Of a stretch of 64,000 nt of DNA, positions 1-8,115 are shown piece after piece. Numbering within the stretch: the stretch's first letter is position 1; every line of letters starts with the position of its first letter. Under the pieces are notes generated by a model, which searched no databases, was not told the origin of the DNA, and was given only the letters and a program-made list of their open reading frames with translations. The stretch comes from Pseudomonas sp. S30 (lineage in GTDB: Bacteria > Pseudomonadota > Gammaproteobacteria > Pseudomonadales > Pseudomonadaceae): positions 62,001 to 126,000 of the forward strand of contig NZ_JACVTO010000013.1 in NCBI RefSeq assembly GCF_016518545.1. The letters run 5' to 3'. A program made the translations under genes and the position numbers.

Positions 1-84
1 GAAATCGACGGGGTGGTAGTACGAAATGAATTGCAGGGCATCGGCGACGCTCTGGATCAGGTCGTCTTGCTTGATCACGGTCAT
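1..84 (-). CDS. fumA: Fumarate hydratase class I, N-terminal fragment (cut by window edge)
   Basis: Only the first 28 codons are present; the gene runs off the left edge. The N-terminus begins MTVIKQDDLIQSVADAL and continues through ISYYHPVDF, which I recognise as the conserved start of the iron-sulfur (class I) fumarases of Pseudomonas. The enzyme interconverts fumarate and malate in the TCA cycle in the cytoplasm. The ATG is at 82-84 read on the minus strand, and the stretch upstream (85-337) is shared with the divergent reductase gene, so both promoters should lie there. No catalytic residue is visible in this fragment; the call rests on recalled family sequence. Confidence 0.75.
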   Translation of the reverse strand, partial: MTVIKQDDLIQSVADALQFISYYHPVDF

Positions 85-337
85 GCAGCACGCTCCTCTT
101 AAAGACGGGAACATTCGTAAGGGCGTTCCGACGGTGCCGACCAGCGTGCCGGAGCGCTTGTGCAAGGCGCGTCGGCAGGTCGGGCCGGCGCGAAAAAGGC
201 GCGGCAGTATAGCGCGCATCCCGGCGCGGCACACCTGGGCACCGTGGGGACCAAGGTCGGTACCGGGGTGGCAATGTTTTTGCTGCGTTCACCCACTTGG
301 CCTACAGTGCCCCGGTGATCGATGGAGAATCAATGAC

Positions 338-1258
338 ATGCCCGAACTCTGCGTGGGCACGCGACGCTGGGCAGTGCCGACCGGCAGCAACCTGCTCGAT
401 GCCTTGAACGAAGCCGGGTTCGGTGTGCCCTACAGCTGCCGCGCCGGCAGTTGTCATGCCTGTCTGGTGCAGTGTCTGGACGGGCAACCGGTGGACGCCC
501 TGCCTGAAGCGTTGGCGCTGGACACGCATGCCCAGGGCTGGCGCCTGGCGTGCCAGTGCCGGGTGGTGGAGGATCTGAGCCTGACGGTGTTCGACCCGAA
601 GCGCGACGGGGTGCCGGCGCAAGTGTGCGCGGTGGACTGGTTCGCCGACGTCTTGCGCTTGCGGGTCAAGCCCGACCGCGCTGTGCGCTACCAGGCGGGG
701 CAGCACGTGGTGTTGTGGCTAGGGGGTGTCGCCCGGCCTTATTCCCTGGCCAGTCTGCCGGGCGAGGAGGCGTATCTCGAGTTCCACATCGACTGCCAGC
801 GGCCTGGCGCCTTCTGCGATCTTGCGCGTGGCTTGCGGGTGGGAGAGAGCATGGGTCTGGGCGAGGTGCGCGGCGGGGCCTTGCACTACGATCCGGAGTG
901 GCAGGACAGGCCGCTGTGGCTACTGGCAGCGGGCACCGGCCTGGCACCGTTGTGGGGCATCGTGCGCGAGGCACTGCTTCAGGGGCATCGAGGGGACATG
1001 AGGGTCCTGCATGTGGCGCACGAACCCGCCGGGCATTATCTGGCCGAGCCTTTGCGAGCATTGCCGGGCGTAACGGTCGAATTGGTGCTCACCGAGCAGT
1101 TGGATGAGGCACTGGCGGCGTTGCGGCCGTCGTCACGCCAGACGGTGGCGCTGCTGTGCGGGGGCGCGCGGAGCGTGGAGACATTCGCCCGCCGACTGTT
1201 CATCGTCGGGGTACCACGGGGGCAGGTGTTCGCGGACGTGTTCGTCGAGCATGTCTGA
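338..1258 (+). CDS. Ferredoxin-type 2Fe-2S / FAD / NAD(P) oxidoreductase
   Basis: 306 residues. The N-terminal plant-type ferredoxin domain has cysteines at 34, 39, 42 and 72 in the C-x4-C-x2-C...C pattern that binds a 2Fe-2S cluster. It is followed by an FAD-binding domain (RPYS at about 133-136) and an NAD(P)-binding domain (GTGLAP at about 199-204). The protein should move electrons between NAD(P)H and an unknown partner, like the reductase parts of ring-oxygenases, but no oxygenase subunit lies nearby. The frame is open far upstream, but ATG 338 is preferred because GGAG sits at 324-327 and the protein then starts directly at the ferredoxin fold. I recall the same fumarase-reductase-pykA neighbourhood in P. 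aeruginosa. The physiological partner is unknown. Confidence 0.85.
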   Translation: MPELCVGTRRWAVPTGSNLLDALNEAGFGVPYSCRAGSCHACLVQCLDGQPVDALPEALALDTHAQGWRLACQCRVVEDLSLTVFDPKRDGVPAQVCAVDWFADVLRLRVKPDRAVRYQAGQHVVLWLGGVARPYSLASLPGEEAYLEFHIDCQRPGAFCDLARGLRVGESMGLGEVRGGALHYDPEWQDRPLWLLAAGTGLAPLWGIVREALLQGHRGDMRVLHVAHEPAGHYLAEPLRALPGVTVELVLTEQLDEALAALRPSSRQTVALLCGGARSVETFARRLFIVGVPRGQVFADVFVEHV

Positions 1259-1287
1259 GGGGCTGCAGCGACCTCTTCAGGGTAGCA

Positions 1288-1361
1288 GCCCGCTCCTCCA
1301 GTTCATCGCAGACCTGCAAGCCTGCGTTGTCGTGCAAGAGCGGGCGCGCCCCGCGAAGGGG
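1288..1361. repeat. Degenerate REP-like inverted repeat in a convergent gap
   Basis: The gap between the reductase gene and pykA holds GCCCGCTC at 1288-1295 and its exact reverse complement GAGCGGGC at 1338-1345. The latter is followed by a short CCCC/GGGG hairpin ending at 1361. The segment around 1338-1361 resembles the repetitive extragenic palindromes of P. putida (AGCGGG...CCGCGAAGG pattern, from memory). It may act as a bidirectional transcription stop between the convergent genes. Confidence 0.45.
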
Positions 1362-1372
1362 CTATCTGGCCA

Positions 1373-2827
1373 TCAGCCGACCAGCGGATCACCCACGTGG
1401 AGGATCTTCATGCCGTTGGTGCCACCGATGGTGTGGTAGCTGTCACCCTTGGTCAGGATGACCCAGTCGCCCTGTTCCACCAGGCCGCGCTTGAGCAGCT
1501 CGTCGACGGCCGCCTGGCTGACCTTGTCGGCCGGCAGCGAGGCCGGGTCGAACGCGATCGGGTAGACGCCACGGAACATCGACACCCGTGCTTGAGTGTC
1601 GCGGTGCGGCGACATGGCGAACACCGGCACGTGCGAGCGCAGGCGCGACATGATCAGCGGGGTGTAGCCGCTCTCGGTCAGGGCGATGATGGCCTTGACG
1701 CCCGGGAAGTGGTTGGCGGTGTACATCGCCGCGAGCGCGATGCTCTCGTCGCAACGCTCGAAGGTGGTGTGCAGGCGGTGGCTGGAGCGCTGGTTGGTCG
1801 GGTGCTTCTCGGCGCCCAGGCAGATACGCGCCATGGCCTGTACCGCTTCGATCGGGTAGGCCCCGGCGGCGCTCTCGGCCGACAGCATCACCGCATCGGT
1901 GTTGTCCAGCACGGCGTTGGCCACGTCGGACACTTCGGCGCGGGTCGGCATCGGGTTCTGGATCATCGACTCCATCATCTGGGTCGCGACGATCACCGCC
2001 TTGTTGTTGCGGCGGGCGTGCTGGATGATCTTCTTCTGGATACCGATCAGCTCGGCATCGCCGATCTCCACGCCCAGGTCGCCGCGGGCGACCATCACGG
2101 CGTCCGATGCGGCGATCAGGCCATCGAGGGTTTCGTCGTTGGCCACCGCTTCGGCGCGCTCGATCTTGGCCACCAGCCAGGCGCTGCCGCCGGATTCGTC
2201 GCGCAGTTTGCGGGCGTATTCCATGTCCTTGGCATCGCGTGGGAAGGACACGGCCAGGTAGTCCAGGTCCATTTCCGCCGCCAGCTTGATGTCGGCCTTG
2301 TCCTTCTCGGTCAGCGCCGGTGCGGTGAGGCCGCCACCCTTGCGGTTGATGCCCTTGTGGTCGGACAGCGGGCCGCCGACGATCACCACGCAATGCAGGG
2401 CATCGGCGGTGGCGGTTTCGACGCGCATGACCACGCGGCCGTCATCGAGCAGCAGTTCGTCGCCGACGCCGCAGTCCTTGACCAGGTCAGGGTAGTCGAT
2501 GCCGACGATGTCCTGGTTGCCTTCGGTGAGCGGGTGGGCGGTGGAGAAGGTGAACCTGTCACCGATCTTCAGTTCGATGCGCTTGTTGCTGAACTTGGCG
2601 ATGCGGATCTTCGGGCCTTGCAGGTCGCCGAGCAGCGCGACATGACGGCCGTTCCTGGCCGCGATGTCGCGGATCAGCCGGGCACGAGCCTTGTGCTCGT
2701 CCGGGGTGCCGTGGGAGAAGTTCAGACGTGCCACGTCCAGGCCGGCGAGGATCAGTTGTTCGATCACTTCCGGCGAGTTGCTGGCGGGGCCCAGGGTGGC
2801 GACGATTTTGGTACGGCGGATGGTCAT
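1373..2827 (-). CDS. pykA: Pyruvate kinase
   Basis: 484 residues, the usual length for the bacterial PykA type. It catalyses phosphoenolpyruvate + ADP to pyruvate + ATP, the last step of the lower Embden-Meyerhof/Entner-Doudoroff route. The N-terminus has KIVATLGPAS, followed by the conserved RLNFSHG segment, the nucleotide/metal region GDLQGPKIR, and MVARGDLGVEI in the barrel. The C-terminal regulatory domain ends with GGTNGMKILHVG. The start ATG at 2825-2827 is followed directly by TIRRTKIVATLG, as in relatives. Single gene, convergent with the reductase gene. Function is secure from family sequence; allosteric control cannot be read from here. Confidence 0.97.
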   Translation of the reverse strand: MTIRRTKIVATLGPASNSPEVIEQLILAGLDVARLNFSHGTPDEHKARARLIRDIAARNGRHVALLGDLQGPKIRIAKFSNKRIELKIGDRFTFSTAHPLTEGNQDIVGIDYPDLVKDCGVGDELLLDDGRVVMRVETATADALHCVVIVGGPLSDHKGINRKGGGLTAPALTEKDKADIKLAAEMDLDYLAVSFPRDAKDMEYARKLRDESGGSAWLVAKIERAEAVANDETLDGLIAASDAVMVARGDLGVEIGDAELIGIQKKIIQHARRNNKAVIVATQMMESMIQNPMPTRAEVSDVANAVLDNTDAVMLSAESAAGAYPIEAVQAMARICLGAEKHPTNQRSSHRLHTTFERCDESIALAAMYTANHFPGVKAIIALTESGYTPLIMSRLRSHVPVFAMSPHRDTQARVSMFRGVYPIAFDPASLPADKVSQAAVDELLKRGLVEQGDWVILTKGDSYHTIGGTNGMKILHVGDPLVG

Positions 2828-2899
2828 GCACAGACTCCTATAGTGAAGCGCAGCGAAAGGCTACTCCTCAATTTGGCTGTAGTCACTCGCAGGGGCGGG

Positions 2900-2940
2900 C
2901 TACAAGCTGCAAGCGCCAGGCTACTCGTGGCAAGCTACAG
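2900..2940. repeat. Short imperfect AGCTGCAAGC-type repeat
   Basis: Upstream of pykA the sequence carries ggctaca / agctgcaagc / ggctactc / ggcaagctacag segments, a patchy repeat of related ten-base words. Similar CAAGCT-rich words are common in fluorescent Pseudomonas intergenic DNA. It has no clear function here. Confidence 0.25.
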
Positions 2941-3050
2941 AAATACCCGTGCGCGGCATCGAGGGGAGGCTTTGCGCGAATCGTCGCGTGACCCCGGCCC
3001 TGAAGATTGCGCGCCGCCTGCCGATACGCTGTGCAGTACAGGAGATTCCC

Positions 3051-3434
3051 ATGCGAGCCTTGATCGTTCTAGTCATGGCGGCCAGTGTCGTCGGCTGCAC
3101 CCGGTGGTCCATGGACCACCACCTGAACAACGCCTACCGCGCCTATGACCGCGGTGACTGCCAGCGAGTGATGCTGGAGCTGTCGCAGGTCGACCGCACG
3201 AGTCGGGCGCGACCGTTCATCCACCCGGAGGTGGCGATGTTGCGCGGCCAGTGCCTGGAGCGGCAGAAACTCTACGTCGATGCGGCGCAGACCTATCAGT
3301 TCCTGATCCAGCGCTACCCACAGAACGAGTACGCCTATCGCGCCCAGGCACGCCTGCAGACCCTGCAGCAGCTCGGTCATCTGCGCGGTGAAGCGGCGCA
3401 GACCCGAGCGGCGCCGAGCACGCCCTTGCGTTGA
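3051..3434 (+). CDS. Small TPR-like lipoprotein
   Basis: 127 residues. The start at 3051 is chosen because AGGAGA lies about 8 bases upstream and it gives a clean lipoprotein signal: a short hydrophobic segment ending in the lipobox VVGC, with Cys16 as the lipidated residue. The mature part is helical, with a tetratricopeptide-like stretch around residues 30-110 (AAQTYQFLIQRYPQNEYAYRA). It is probably anchored to a periplasmic membrane face. No operon partner is obvious, since the PilZ gene follows after 110 bases. A scaffolding role would be typical of such proteins, but nothing here defines a partner. Confidence 0.75.
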   Translation: MRALIVLVMAASVVGCTRWSMDHHLNNAYRAYDRGDCQRVMLELSQVDRTSRARPFIHPEVAMLRGQCLERQKLYVDAAQTYQFLIQRYPQNEYAYRAQARLQTLQQLGHLRGEAAQTRAAPSTPLR

Positions 3435-3544
3435 TCGGACCGCTGACGATTCTCCGTGCCCCAGCCACAGGCTGAGCTAGGCTGTAGGATATCTTTCACG
3501 CGACGCCACGGTACCTGCTCATCTGGCACAGGGTACGGAGAATC

Positions 3545-3904
3545 ATGTTCACAGAACGTCAGATCGATCGTCATCAACTGCCCTACGTGCTACGGGTGTT
3601 CAACCGGTTCACCGACCAGGAGATCGGCTTCCTGGGCAACGCGTCCGAGCACGGCATCATGGTGATCAGCGAGCTTCCGATCATGGTCGGCCCGGACTTC
3701 GAGCTGCAATTGCGTGTTCCGCTTTCAGGCGGGGGCAACCAGTTCATCAACCTCACGGCCAGTTGCCTGTGGAGCCGCGAAGACCAGACTCCGGGTTACT
3801 ACGACGCCGGCTTCATGCTGTTGCAGGCGCCGCTGGAATACGACGAGTTCGTCCGCTCGCTGCGCGAATTCTTCAGCTTCAGGCCGCTCAACGAATCGGC
3901 CTGA
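3545..3904 (+). CDS. PilZ-domain c-di-GMP-binding protein
   Basis: 119 residues, essentially a single PilZ domain. Both hallmark motifs of c-di-GMP-binding PilZ proteins are visible: RxxxR near the N-terminus (RQIDR) and (D/N)xSxxG (NASEHG) about 25 residues later. It should be a cytoplasmic receptor or adaptor that changes shape on binding cyclic di-GMP. Start ATG 3545 follows a TACGGAGA ribosome site. The target process (motility, biofilm, secretion) cannot be read from the context, since the neighbours are a lipoprotein and exonuclease I. Confidence 0.88.
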   Translation: MFTERQIDRHQLPYVLRVFNRFTDQEIGFLGNASEHGIMVISELPIMVGPDFELQLRVPLSGGGNQFINLTASCLWSREDQTPGYYDAGFMLLQAPLEYDEFVRSLREFFSFRPLNESA

Positions 3905-3953
3905 AGGCGTTCGTCCGGTAGACTCGTGCGCGAACTCTGCACAGGACGACGCC

Positions 3954-5390
3954 GTGAGCTCCAGCATTTTCTGGCACGACTACGAAACCACCGGCATCAA
4001 TCCGCGCTGTGACCGGCCGCTGCAGGTCGCGGGCATCCGTACCGATCTGCAACTCAACGAGATCGAGGCGCCGGTGAACCTCTATTGCCAGCCCAGCGAC
4101 GATATCCTGCCGCATCCTGCCGCCTGCCTGGTGACGGGGATTACCCCGGATCAGTTGGCTGCCCAAGGCCTGAGCGAAGCCGACTTCATGACGCGGGTGC
4201 ACGCGCAGCTGGCGCGCCCGGGCACCTGCGGCGCGGGCTACAACACCCTGCGCTTCGACGATGAAGTGACCCGCTACAGCCTCTATCGCAACTTTTTCGA
4301 CCCCTATGCCCGTGAATGGCAGGGCGGCAACAGCCGCTGGGACCTCATCGACGTGGTGCGCACGGCCTATGCTCTGCGCCCGGAAGGAATCGTCTGGCCA
4401 CAGCAGGACGGCCGCACCAGCCTGCGTCTGGAGCTGCTCAGCCAAGCCAACGGCATCGACCACGGTCACGCCCACGAGGCGCTGTCCGATGTGCGAGCGA
4501 CCATCGGCCTGGCCAGGCTGATCCGCGACCGGCAGCCCAGACTCTACGACTGGTTGTTCCAGCTGCGCAGCAAGCACAGCGTCCTCGAGCAGATCCATCT
4601 GCTGCAACCCTTGATACATATCTCCGGCCGGTTTTCCAGCGAGCGAAGTTATCTGGGCGTGGTGCTGCCCTTGGCCTGGCATCCACGCAATCGCAATGCG
4701 CTGATCGTGTGCGACCTGCACATGGAAACCTCGCCATTGATAAGGGAAAGCGCCGACGCGTTACGTGCTCGTTTATACCGGCGTCGTGAGGAATTAGCTG
4801 ACGGAGAACTACCCATACCCTTGAAGTTGGTGCATATCAACAAATGTCCGGTGCTTGCGCCGTTGCGTGTGTTACGACCCGCCGATCAACAACGCCTCGG
4901 CGTGGAGATGACGGTGCTGTTGTCGCGTGCCGAACGATTGATCCAGCAACAGTCGGTGTGGGAGGAAAAACTGGCTGTCGTTTATGGCGCCGAAGAATTC
5001 GCACCCAGCGAGGATCCCGAACAACAGCTGTACGAGGGATTCCTCGGTGATCGCGACCGTCGATTGTGCGAGCAAGTTCGACTCAGCGAGCCGTCACAGT
5101 TGGCGGGCGGGCAATGGATGTTCGATGACCCGCGCTTGCCAGAATTGCTGTTCCGCTATCGGGCACGCAACTTCGGCTCGACATTGAATGCCCAGGAGCA
5201 GCGCGCCTGGCATGACTTCTGTCGGCAGCGTCTGACCGATGCGCAGCGGGGGGCACCCAATACCCTGGATGCTTTCGAACAGGCTGCCAAGGCCCGTCTG
5301 GACGAGGCGGACGAGGGCGCACGGGCCGTGCTTGATGCCTGGCTGGCGCATGCCGGACAGTTGCGCAGGCGGTATGAAGTCCCGGCGTGA
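3954..5390 (+). CDS. sbcB: Exodeoxyribonuclease I
   Basis: 478 residues, close to the 475 of E. coli ExoI. It degrades single-stranded DNA 3' to 5' in repair and recombination. The DEDDh exonuclease core is visible: HDYETTG at the N-terminus (first Asp/Glu pair), NTLRFDDE, and HEALSDVRAT with the catalytic His and Asp. The C-terminal helical part matches ExoI architecture. The frame stays open upstream into the PilZ gene, but GTG 3954 is preferred because the family starts about five residues before FWHDYETT. The gene is followed by a hairpin terminator at 5403-5425. Confidence 0.95.
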   Translation: MSSSIFWHDYETTGINPRCDRPLQVAGIRTDLQLNEIEAPVNLYCQPSDDILPHPAACLVTGITPDQLAAQGLSEADFMTRVHAQLARPGTCGAGYNTLRFDDEVTRYSLYRNFFDPYAREWQGGNSRWDLIDVVRTAYALRPEGIVWPQQDGRTSLRLELLSQANGIDHGHAHEALSDVRATIGLARLIRDRQPRLYDWLFQLRSKHSVLEQIHLLQPLIHISGRFSSERSYLGVVLPLAWHPRNRNALIVCDLHMETSPLIRESADALRARLYRRREELADGELPIPLKLVHINKCPVLAPLRVLRPADQQRLGVEMTVLLSRAERLIQQQSVWEEKLAVVYGAEEFAPSEDPEQQLYEGFLGDRDRRLCEQVRLSEPSQLAGGQWMFDDPRLPELLFRYRARNFGSTLNAQEQRAWHDFCRQRLTDAQRGAPNTLDAFEQAAKARLDEADEGARAVLDAWLAHAGQLRRRYEVPA

Positions 5391-5402
5391 GCTGAAATGA
5401 AA

Positions 5403-5425
5403 AACGCCGGCGATCAGCCGGCGTT
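5403..5425. terminator. Bidirectional hairpin terminator (sbcB / mvaT)
   Basis: AACGCCGGC at 5403-5411, loop gatca, GCCGGCGTT at 5417-5425: a perfect 9-bp stem between convergent genes. On the minus strand it is followed by a T-rich run (TTTTCATTT), making it a good intrinsic terminator for mvaT; on the plus strand the tail is weaker. Confidence 0.85.
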
Positions 5426-5449
5426 CTGGACACTGGGTGCGACCCACGA

Positions 5450-5827
5450 TCAATCCAGCAGCGTGGACCAACCTTCGACCTCGTCACCGCCCCACTTGGC
5501 TTTCCACTCTTTCAGAGTCTTGTGGTTGCCACCTTTGGTTTCGATGATTTCGCCATTGTGCGGGTTCTTGTATTGCTTGACCTTGCGTGCACGCTTGGTA
5601 CCGGTAGTTTTAACCGGGCCACGGGGTGCCTTGCTCAGTTTGGAGTCCGGGTCGAGCAGGGCGATGACATCGCGCAGCGACTTGGAATACTCACCCATCA
5701 GGGCGCGCAGTTTGCCTTCGAATTCCAGCTCTTTTTTCAGCTTATCATCTTGCGACAGATTGGCAAGGCGCGCTTGAAGTTCCTTGATGGCTTCTTCGGT
5801 GGCGCGGTATTCGTTGATCAGGGACAT
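5450..5827 (-). CDS. mvaT: H-NS-like xenogeneic silencer, MvaT/TurA family
   Basis: 125 residues. The N-terminus MSLINEYRATEEAIKELQ forms the coiled-coil oligomerisation part, and the C-terminus (residues about 80-125: RARKVKQYKNPH, ETKGGNHKTLKEWK) is the conserved AT-hook-like DNA-binding domain of MvaT. Such proteins coat AT-rich DNA and silence horizontally acquired genes. Longer in-frame starts exist, but ATG 5827 gives the family N-terminus and has AAGGAA just upstream. The upstream region is strikingly AT-rich for this genome and carries nested direct repeats (5881-5908), in keeping with autoregulation, which is inferred. From memory the KT2440 counterpart in this position is TurA. Confidence 0.94.
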   Translation of the reverse strand: MSLINEYRATEEAIKELQARLANLSQDDKLKKELEFEGKLRALMGEYSKSLRDVIALLDPDSKLSKAPRGPVKTTGTKRARKVKQYKNPHNGEIIETKGGNHKTLKEWKAKWGGDEVEGWSTLLD

Positions 5828-5880
5828 GGGTATTCCTTGGTGAATGTACAGAGAGACAGTCACGCAATAATAGACAGGCG

Positions 5881-5908
5881 ATACTCGCAAGTAAACAAGT
5901 AATACTCG
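5881..5908. promoter_or_regulatory. Nested direct repeats upstream of mvaT
   Basis: ATACTCG (5881-5887) and CAAGTA (5888-5893), then AA, then CAAGTA (5896-5901) and ATACTCG (5902-5908). The two words occur twice each, arranged symmetrically, 54-81 bases upstream of the mvaT start in AT-rich DNA. A -10-like TATTAT lies between them and the gene on the minus strand. Likely promoter or binding-site DNA; the factor is unknown. Confidence 0.45.
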
Positions 5909-6119
5909 TCGATATTGATGAAATGTGTTGAAGCAACAATGAACTGGAAAGCAATTGAACATGCAACAGGGTAGGGCTGCACGCCCGACGGCGCAGGGTA
6001 CTGGCAGGTCCAGGGGTATGAAACTCGCCGGCGCACGACGACACGGCCGACGGATACTGCCTTTTTTGTGACAGAAGGCTAGAATGTGCGCCTTTGCGAA
6101 GTTTTCGGAGTTTTCATTC

Positions 6120-6971
6120 ATGCGCACCTATCGCCTGACGATCGCCTGCCCCGACCGCGTCGGCATCGTGGCAAAAGTCAGCAACTTCCTGGCCTTGTAC
6201 AACGGCTGGATCACTGAGGCCAGCCACCACTCCGACGAACAGAGCGGTTGGTTCTTCATGCGCCATGAAATCCGTGCTCAATCGCTGCCCTTCGGTCTGG
6301 AAGCCTTTCGCGAAGCTTTCGCACCGATCGCCGAAGAGTTCTCGATGGCCTGGAGCATCACCGATTCGGCGCACAAGAAGCGCGTGGTGCTGATGGCCAG
6401 TCGTGAGTCGCACTGCCTGGCCGACCTGTTGCATCGCTGGCACACCGATGAGCTGGACTGTGATATTCCCTGCGTGATCTCCAATCACGACGACCTGCGC
6501 AGCATGGTCGAATGGCACGGCATCCCGTTCCATCATGTGCCAGTGGACCCGAAGGACAAGGCCCCGGCATTTGCCGAGGTGTCACGGCTGGTCGAAGAGC
6601 ACGCCGCCGACGTGGTGGTGCTGGCGCGCTACATGCAGATCCTGCCGCCACAGCTGTGCCAGGCGTACGCCGAGCGGGTGATCAACATTCACCACAGCTT
6701 CCTGCCGTCGTTCGTCGGTGCCAAGCCCTATCACCAGGCCGCGCTGCGCGGGGTGAAGCTGATTGGCGCGACCTGCCACTACGTCACCGAAGAGCTGGAC
6801 GCCGGTCCGATCATCGAGCAGGACGTGGTCCGTGTGAACCATGCCGACAGCATCGAGGACATGGTGCGGTTCGGGCGCGACGTCGAGAAGATGGTGCTGG
6901 CGCGCGGCCTGCGTTATCACCTCGAAGACCGCGTGCTGGTTCACGGCAACAAGACCGTGGTGTTCGACTGA
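6120..6971 (+). CDS. purU: Formyltetrahydrofolate deformylase
   Basis: 283 residues. The enzyme hydrolyses 10-formyltetrahydrofolate to formate and tetrahydrofolate, balancing one-carbon pools for purine and glycine metabolism. It has an N-terminal ACT-type regulatory domain (residues about 1-80, starting RTYRLTIACPDRVGIV) and a C-terminal formyltransferase fold. The latter carries the active-site stretch INIHHSFLPSF and the Asp-containing segment GATCHYVTEELDAGPII. Start ATG 6120 has GGAG at 6107-6110. It is a monocistron, convergent with the flippase-like gene. Confidence 0.96.
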   Translation: MRTYRLTIACPDRVGIVAKVSNFLALYNGWITEASHHSDEQSGWFFMRHEIRAQSLPFGLEAFREAFAPIAEEFSMAWSITDSAHKKRVVLMASRESHCLADLLHRWHTDELDCDIPCVISNHDDLRSMVEWHGIPFHHVPVDPKDKAPAFAEVSRLVEEHAADVVVLARYMQILPPQLCQAYAERVINIHHSFLPSFVGAKPYHQAALRGVKLIGATCHYVTEELDAGPIIEQDVVRVNHADSIEDMVRFGRDVEKMVLARGLRYHLEDRVLVHGNKTVVFD

Positions 6972-7122
6972 TCTGGCGCGCCGATGACTGATCCTCGTGA
7001 CAAGGGGGCAGCCCCGCTACCGCCCACCTTGGGCGAGGGCTGCCTGGCGCGCTACGACCCTGATGCATTGGGTGACCAGCACGGCACCGAGTTCGAAGGC
7101 GCTGCCCAGCTGTGGCGCGAGC

Positions 7123-8115
7123 TCAATGGGCCTGACGACGCCAGCGCTGCAGCAGGGGACGCGCCAGCAGATACACGAACACAGGGCCACCGGCCAGCAG
7201 GTAGAAGTAATAGGTGATGGCCCGCCAGATCAGGATCGCCGCCGCTGCCGTCGAGCTGCCCACCAGCGGCGACAGCAAGGTCGCCGAGGTCAACTCGGCA
7301 GCGCCGGCGCCGCCTGGCATCAGGCTGAACTGACCGGCGCTCAGCGATAGCATCTGCACCAGGAAACTGGGTATCCACGCCAGCTCCACGCCAAGCCCCT
7401 GCAGCACCAGGTACAGCACGCTATAGCGCAGCCCCCAGTGCACGCAGGTCAGTGCGAAGACCAGCACGAGCAGGCCCTTGGGCAGGCGCAAGGTCGCCAT
7501 CAGCGCGCCGATGAAACGCAGCAGCTTGCGCGCCCAGCGTCTCTGGCGCTGGCTCGACATCCCCAGGCGCCGAAGAAGACGGCCATTGCAGCGCATGACC
7601 CTGCGCCGGTAGCGCAGCATCAGCACGCAGGCCGACAGTGACAGGCACAGCAGCGCCGTGCTGCCCAGCAACAGGCTTTCCTGACTGCGCCCGAGGCTGT
7701 GAAAGAGCGCATAGCCGGCGATGGCCAGCATGGCGCAGAAGAAGAACAGCAAGTCGTTCAACTGGTCCATGGCGAACACCGCGCCGCTGCGTGAGGCTGC
7801 GATTCGCTCGCGCGCCAGCAGGGCCATGAGCGTCACCGGCCCGCCACTGCCACCCGGGGTGGTGCAGATGGCGAATTCGGTGGCCATCACCACCCCCAGG
7901 GCGCGTAGTCGTCCCAGCTGCGAGCCGTGCTGGCCGAGCAGCAGGCGCAGGCGTGCGGCGTTGATGATCCAGCACAACGCGATCATGCCCAGCAGCGTGG
8001 CCAGCAGCAGCGGGTCGAAGGCCTGCAAGCGCGGCCACAGTTCGCCACCGCCCAGCAAACCGGGTACCAGCACGGCCAGCAGCAGCGCCAGACCCAGCCA
8101 GAGCAGGCGACTCAT
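7123..8115 (-). CDS. UPF0104/LPG-synthase-type integral membrane protein (flippase-like)
   Basis: 330 residues with eight or so hydrophobic segments. It resembles the membrane half of lysyl-phosphatidylglycerol synthase (UPF0104 family), including the conserved ICTTPGGSGGPV and LMPGGAGAAEL glycine/proline motifs. Members are thought to translocate lipids or lipid-linked sugars. There is no soluble aminoacyl-transferase domain, so it is not a complete MprF. Its start overlaps the stop of the deacetylase-like gene by 4 bases (ATGA, 8112-8115), making it the last gene of a tightly coupled operon with a glycosyltransferase. Substrate unknown; a flippase for the product of the two upstream enzymes is the simplest inference. 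Confidence 0.8.
   Translation of the reverse strand: MSRLLWLGLALLLAVLVPGLLGGGELWPRLQAFDPLLLATLLGMIALCWIINAARLRLLLGQHGSQLGRLRALGVVMATEFAICTTPGGSGGPVTLMALLARERIAASRSGAVFAMDQLNDLLFFFCAMLAIAGYALFHSLGRSQESLLLGSTALLCLSLSACVLMLRYRRRVMRCNGRLLRRLGMSSQRQRRWARKLLRFIGALMATLRLPKGLLVLVFALTCVHWGLRYSVLYLVLQGLGVELAWIPSFLVQMLSLSAGQFSLMPGGAGAAELTSATLLSPLVGSSTAAAAILIWRAITYYFYLLAGGPVFVYLLARPLLQRWRRQAH

Noticed and set aside
1397..3148. 583-codon plus-strand frame opposite pykA
   Set aside because: Antisense shadow of a clear pyruvate kinase gene; His/Gly/Asp-rich with no domain.
6984..7217. Small plus-strand frame after purU (77 codons)
   Set aside because: It overlaps the 3' end of the flippase-like gene, its second half mirrors that gene, and it has no recognisable family or good ribosome site.
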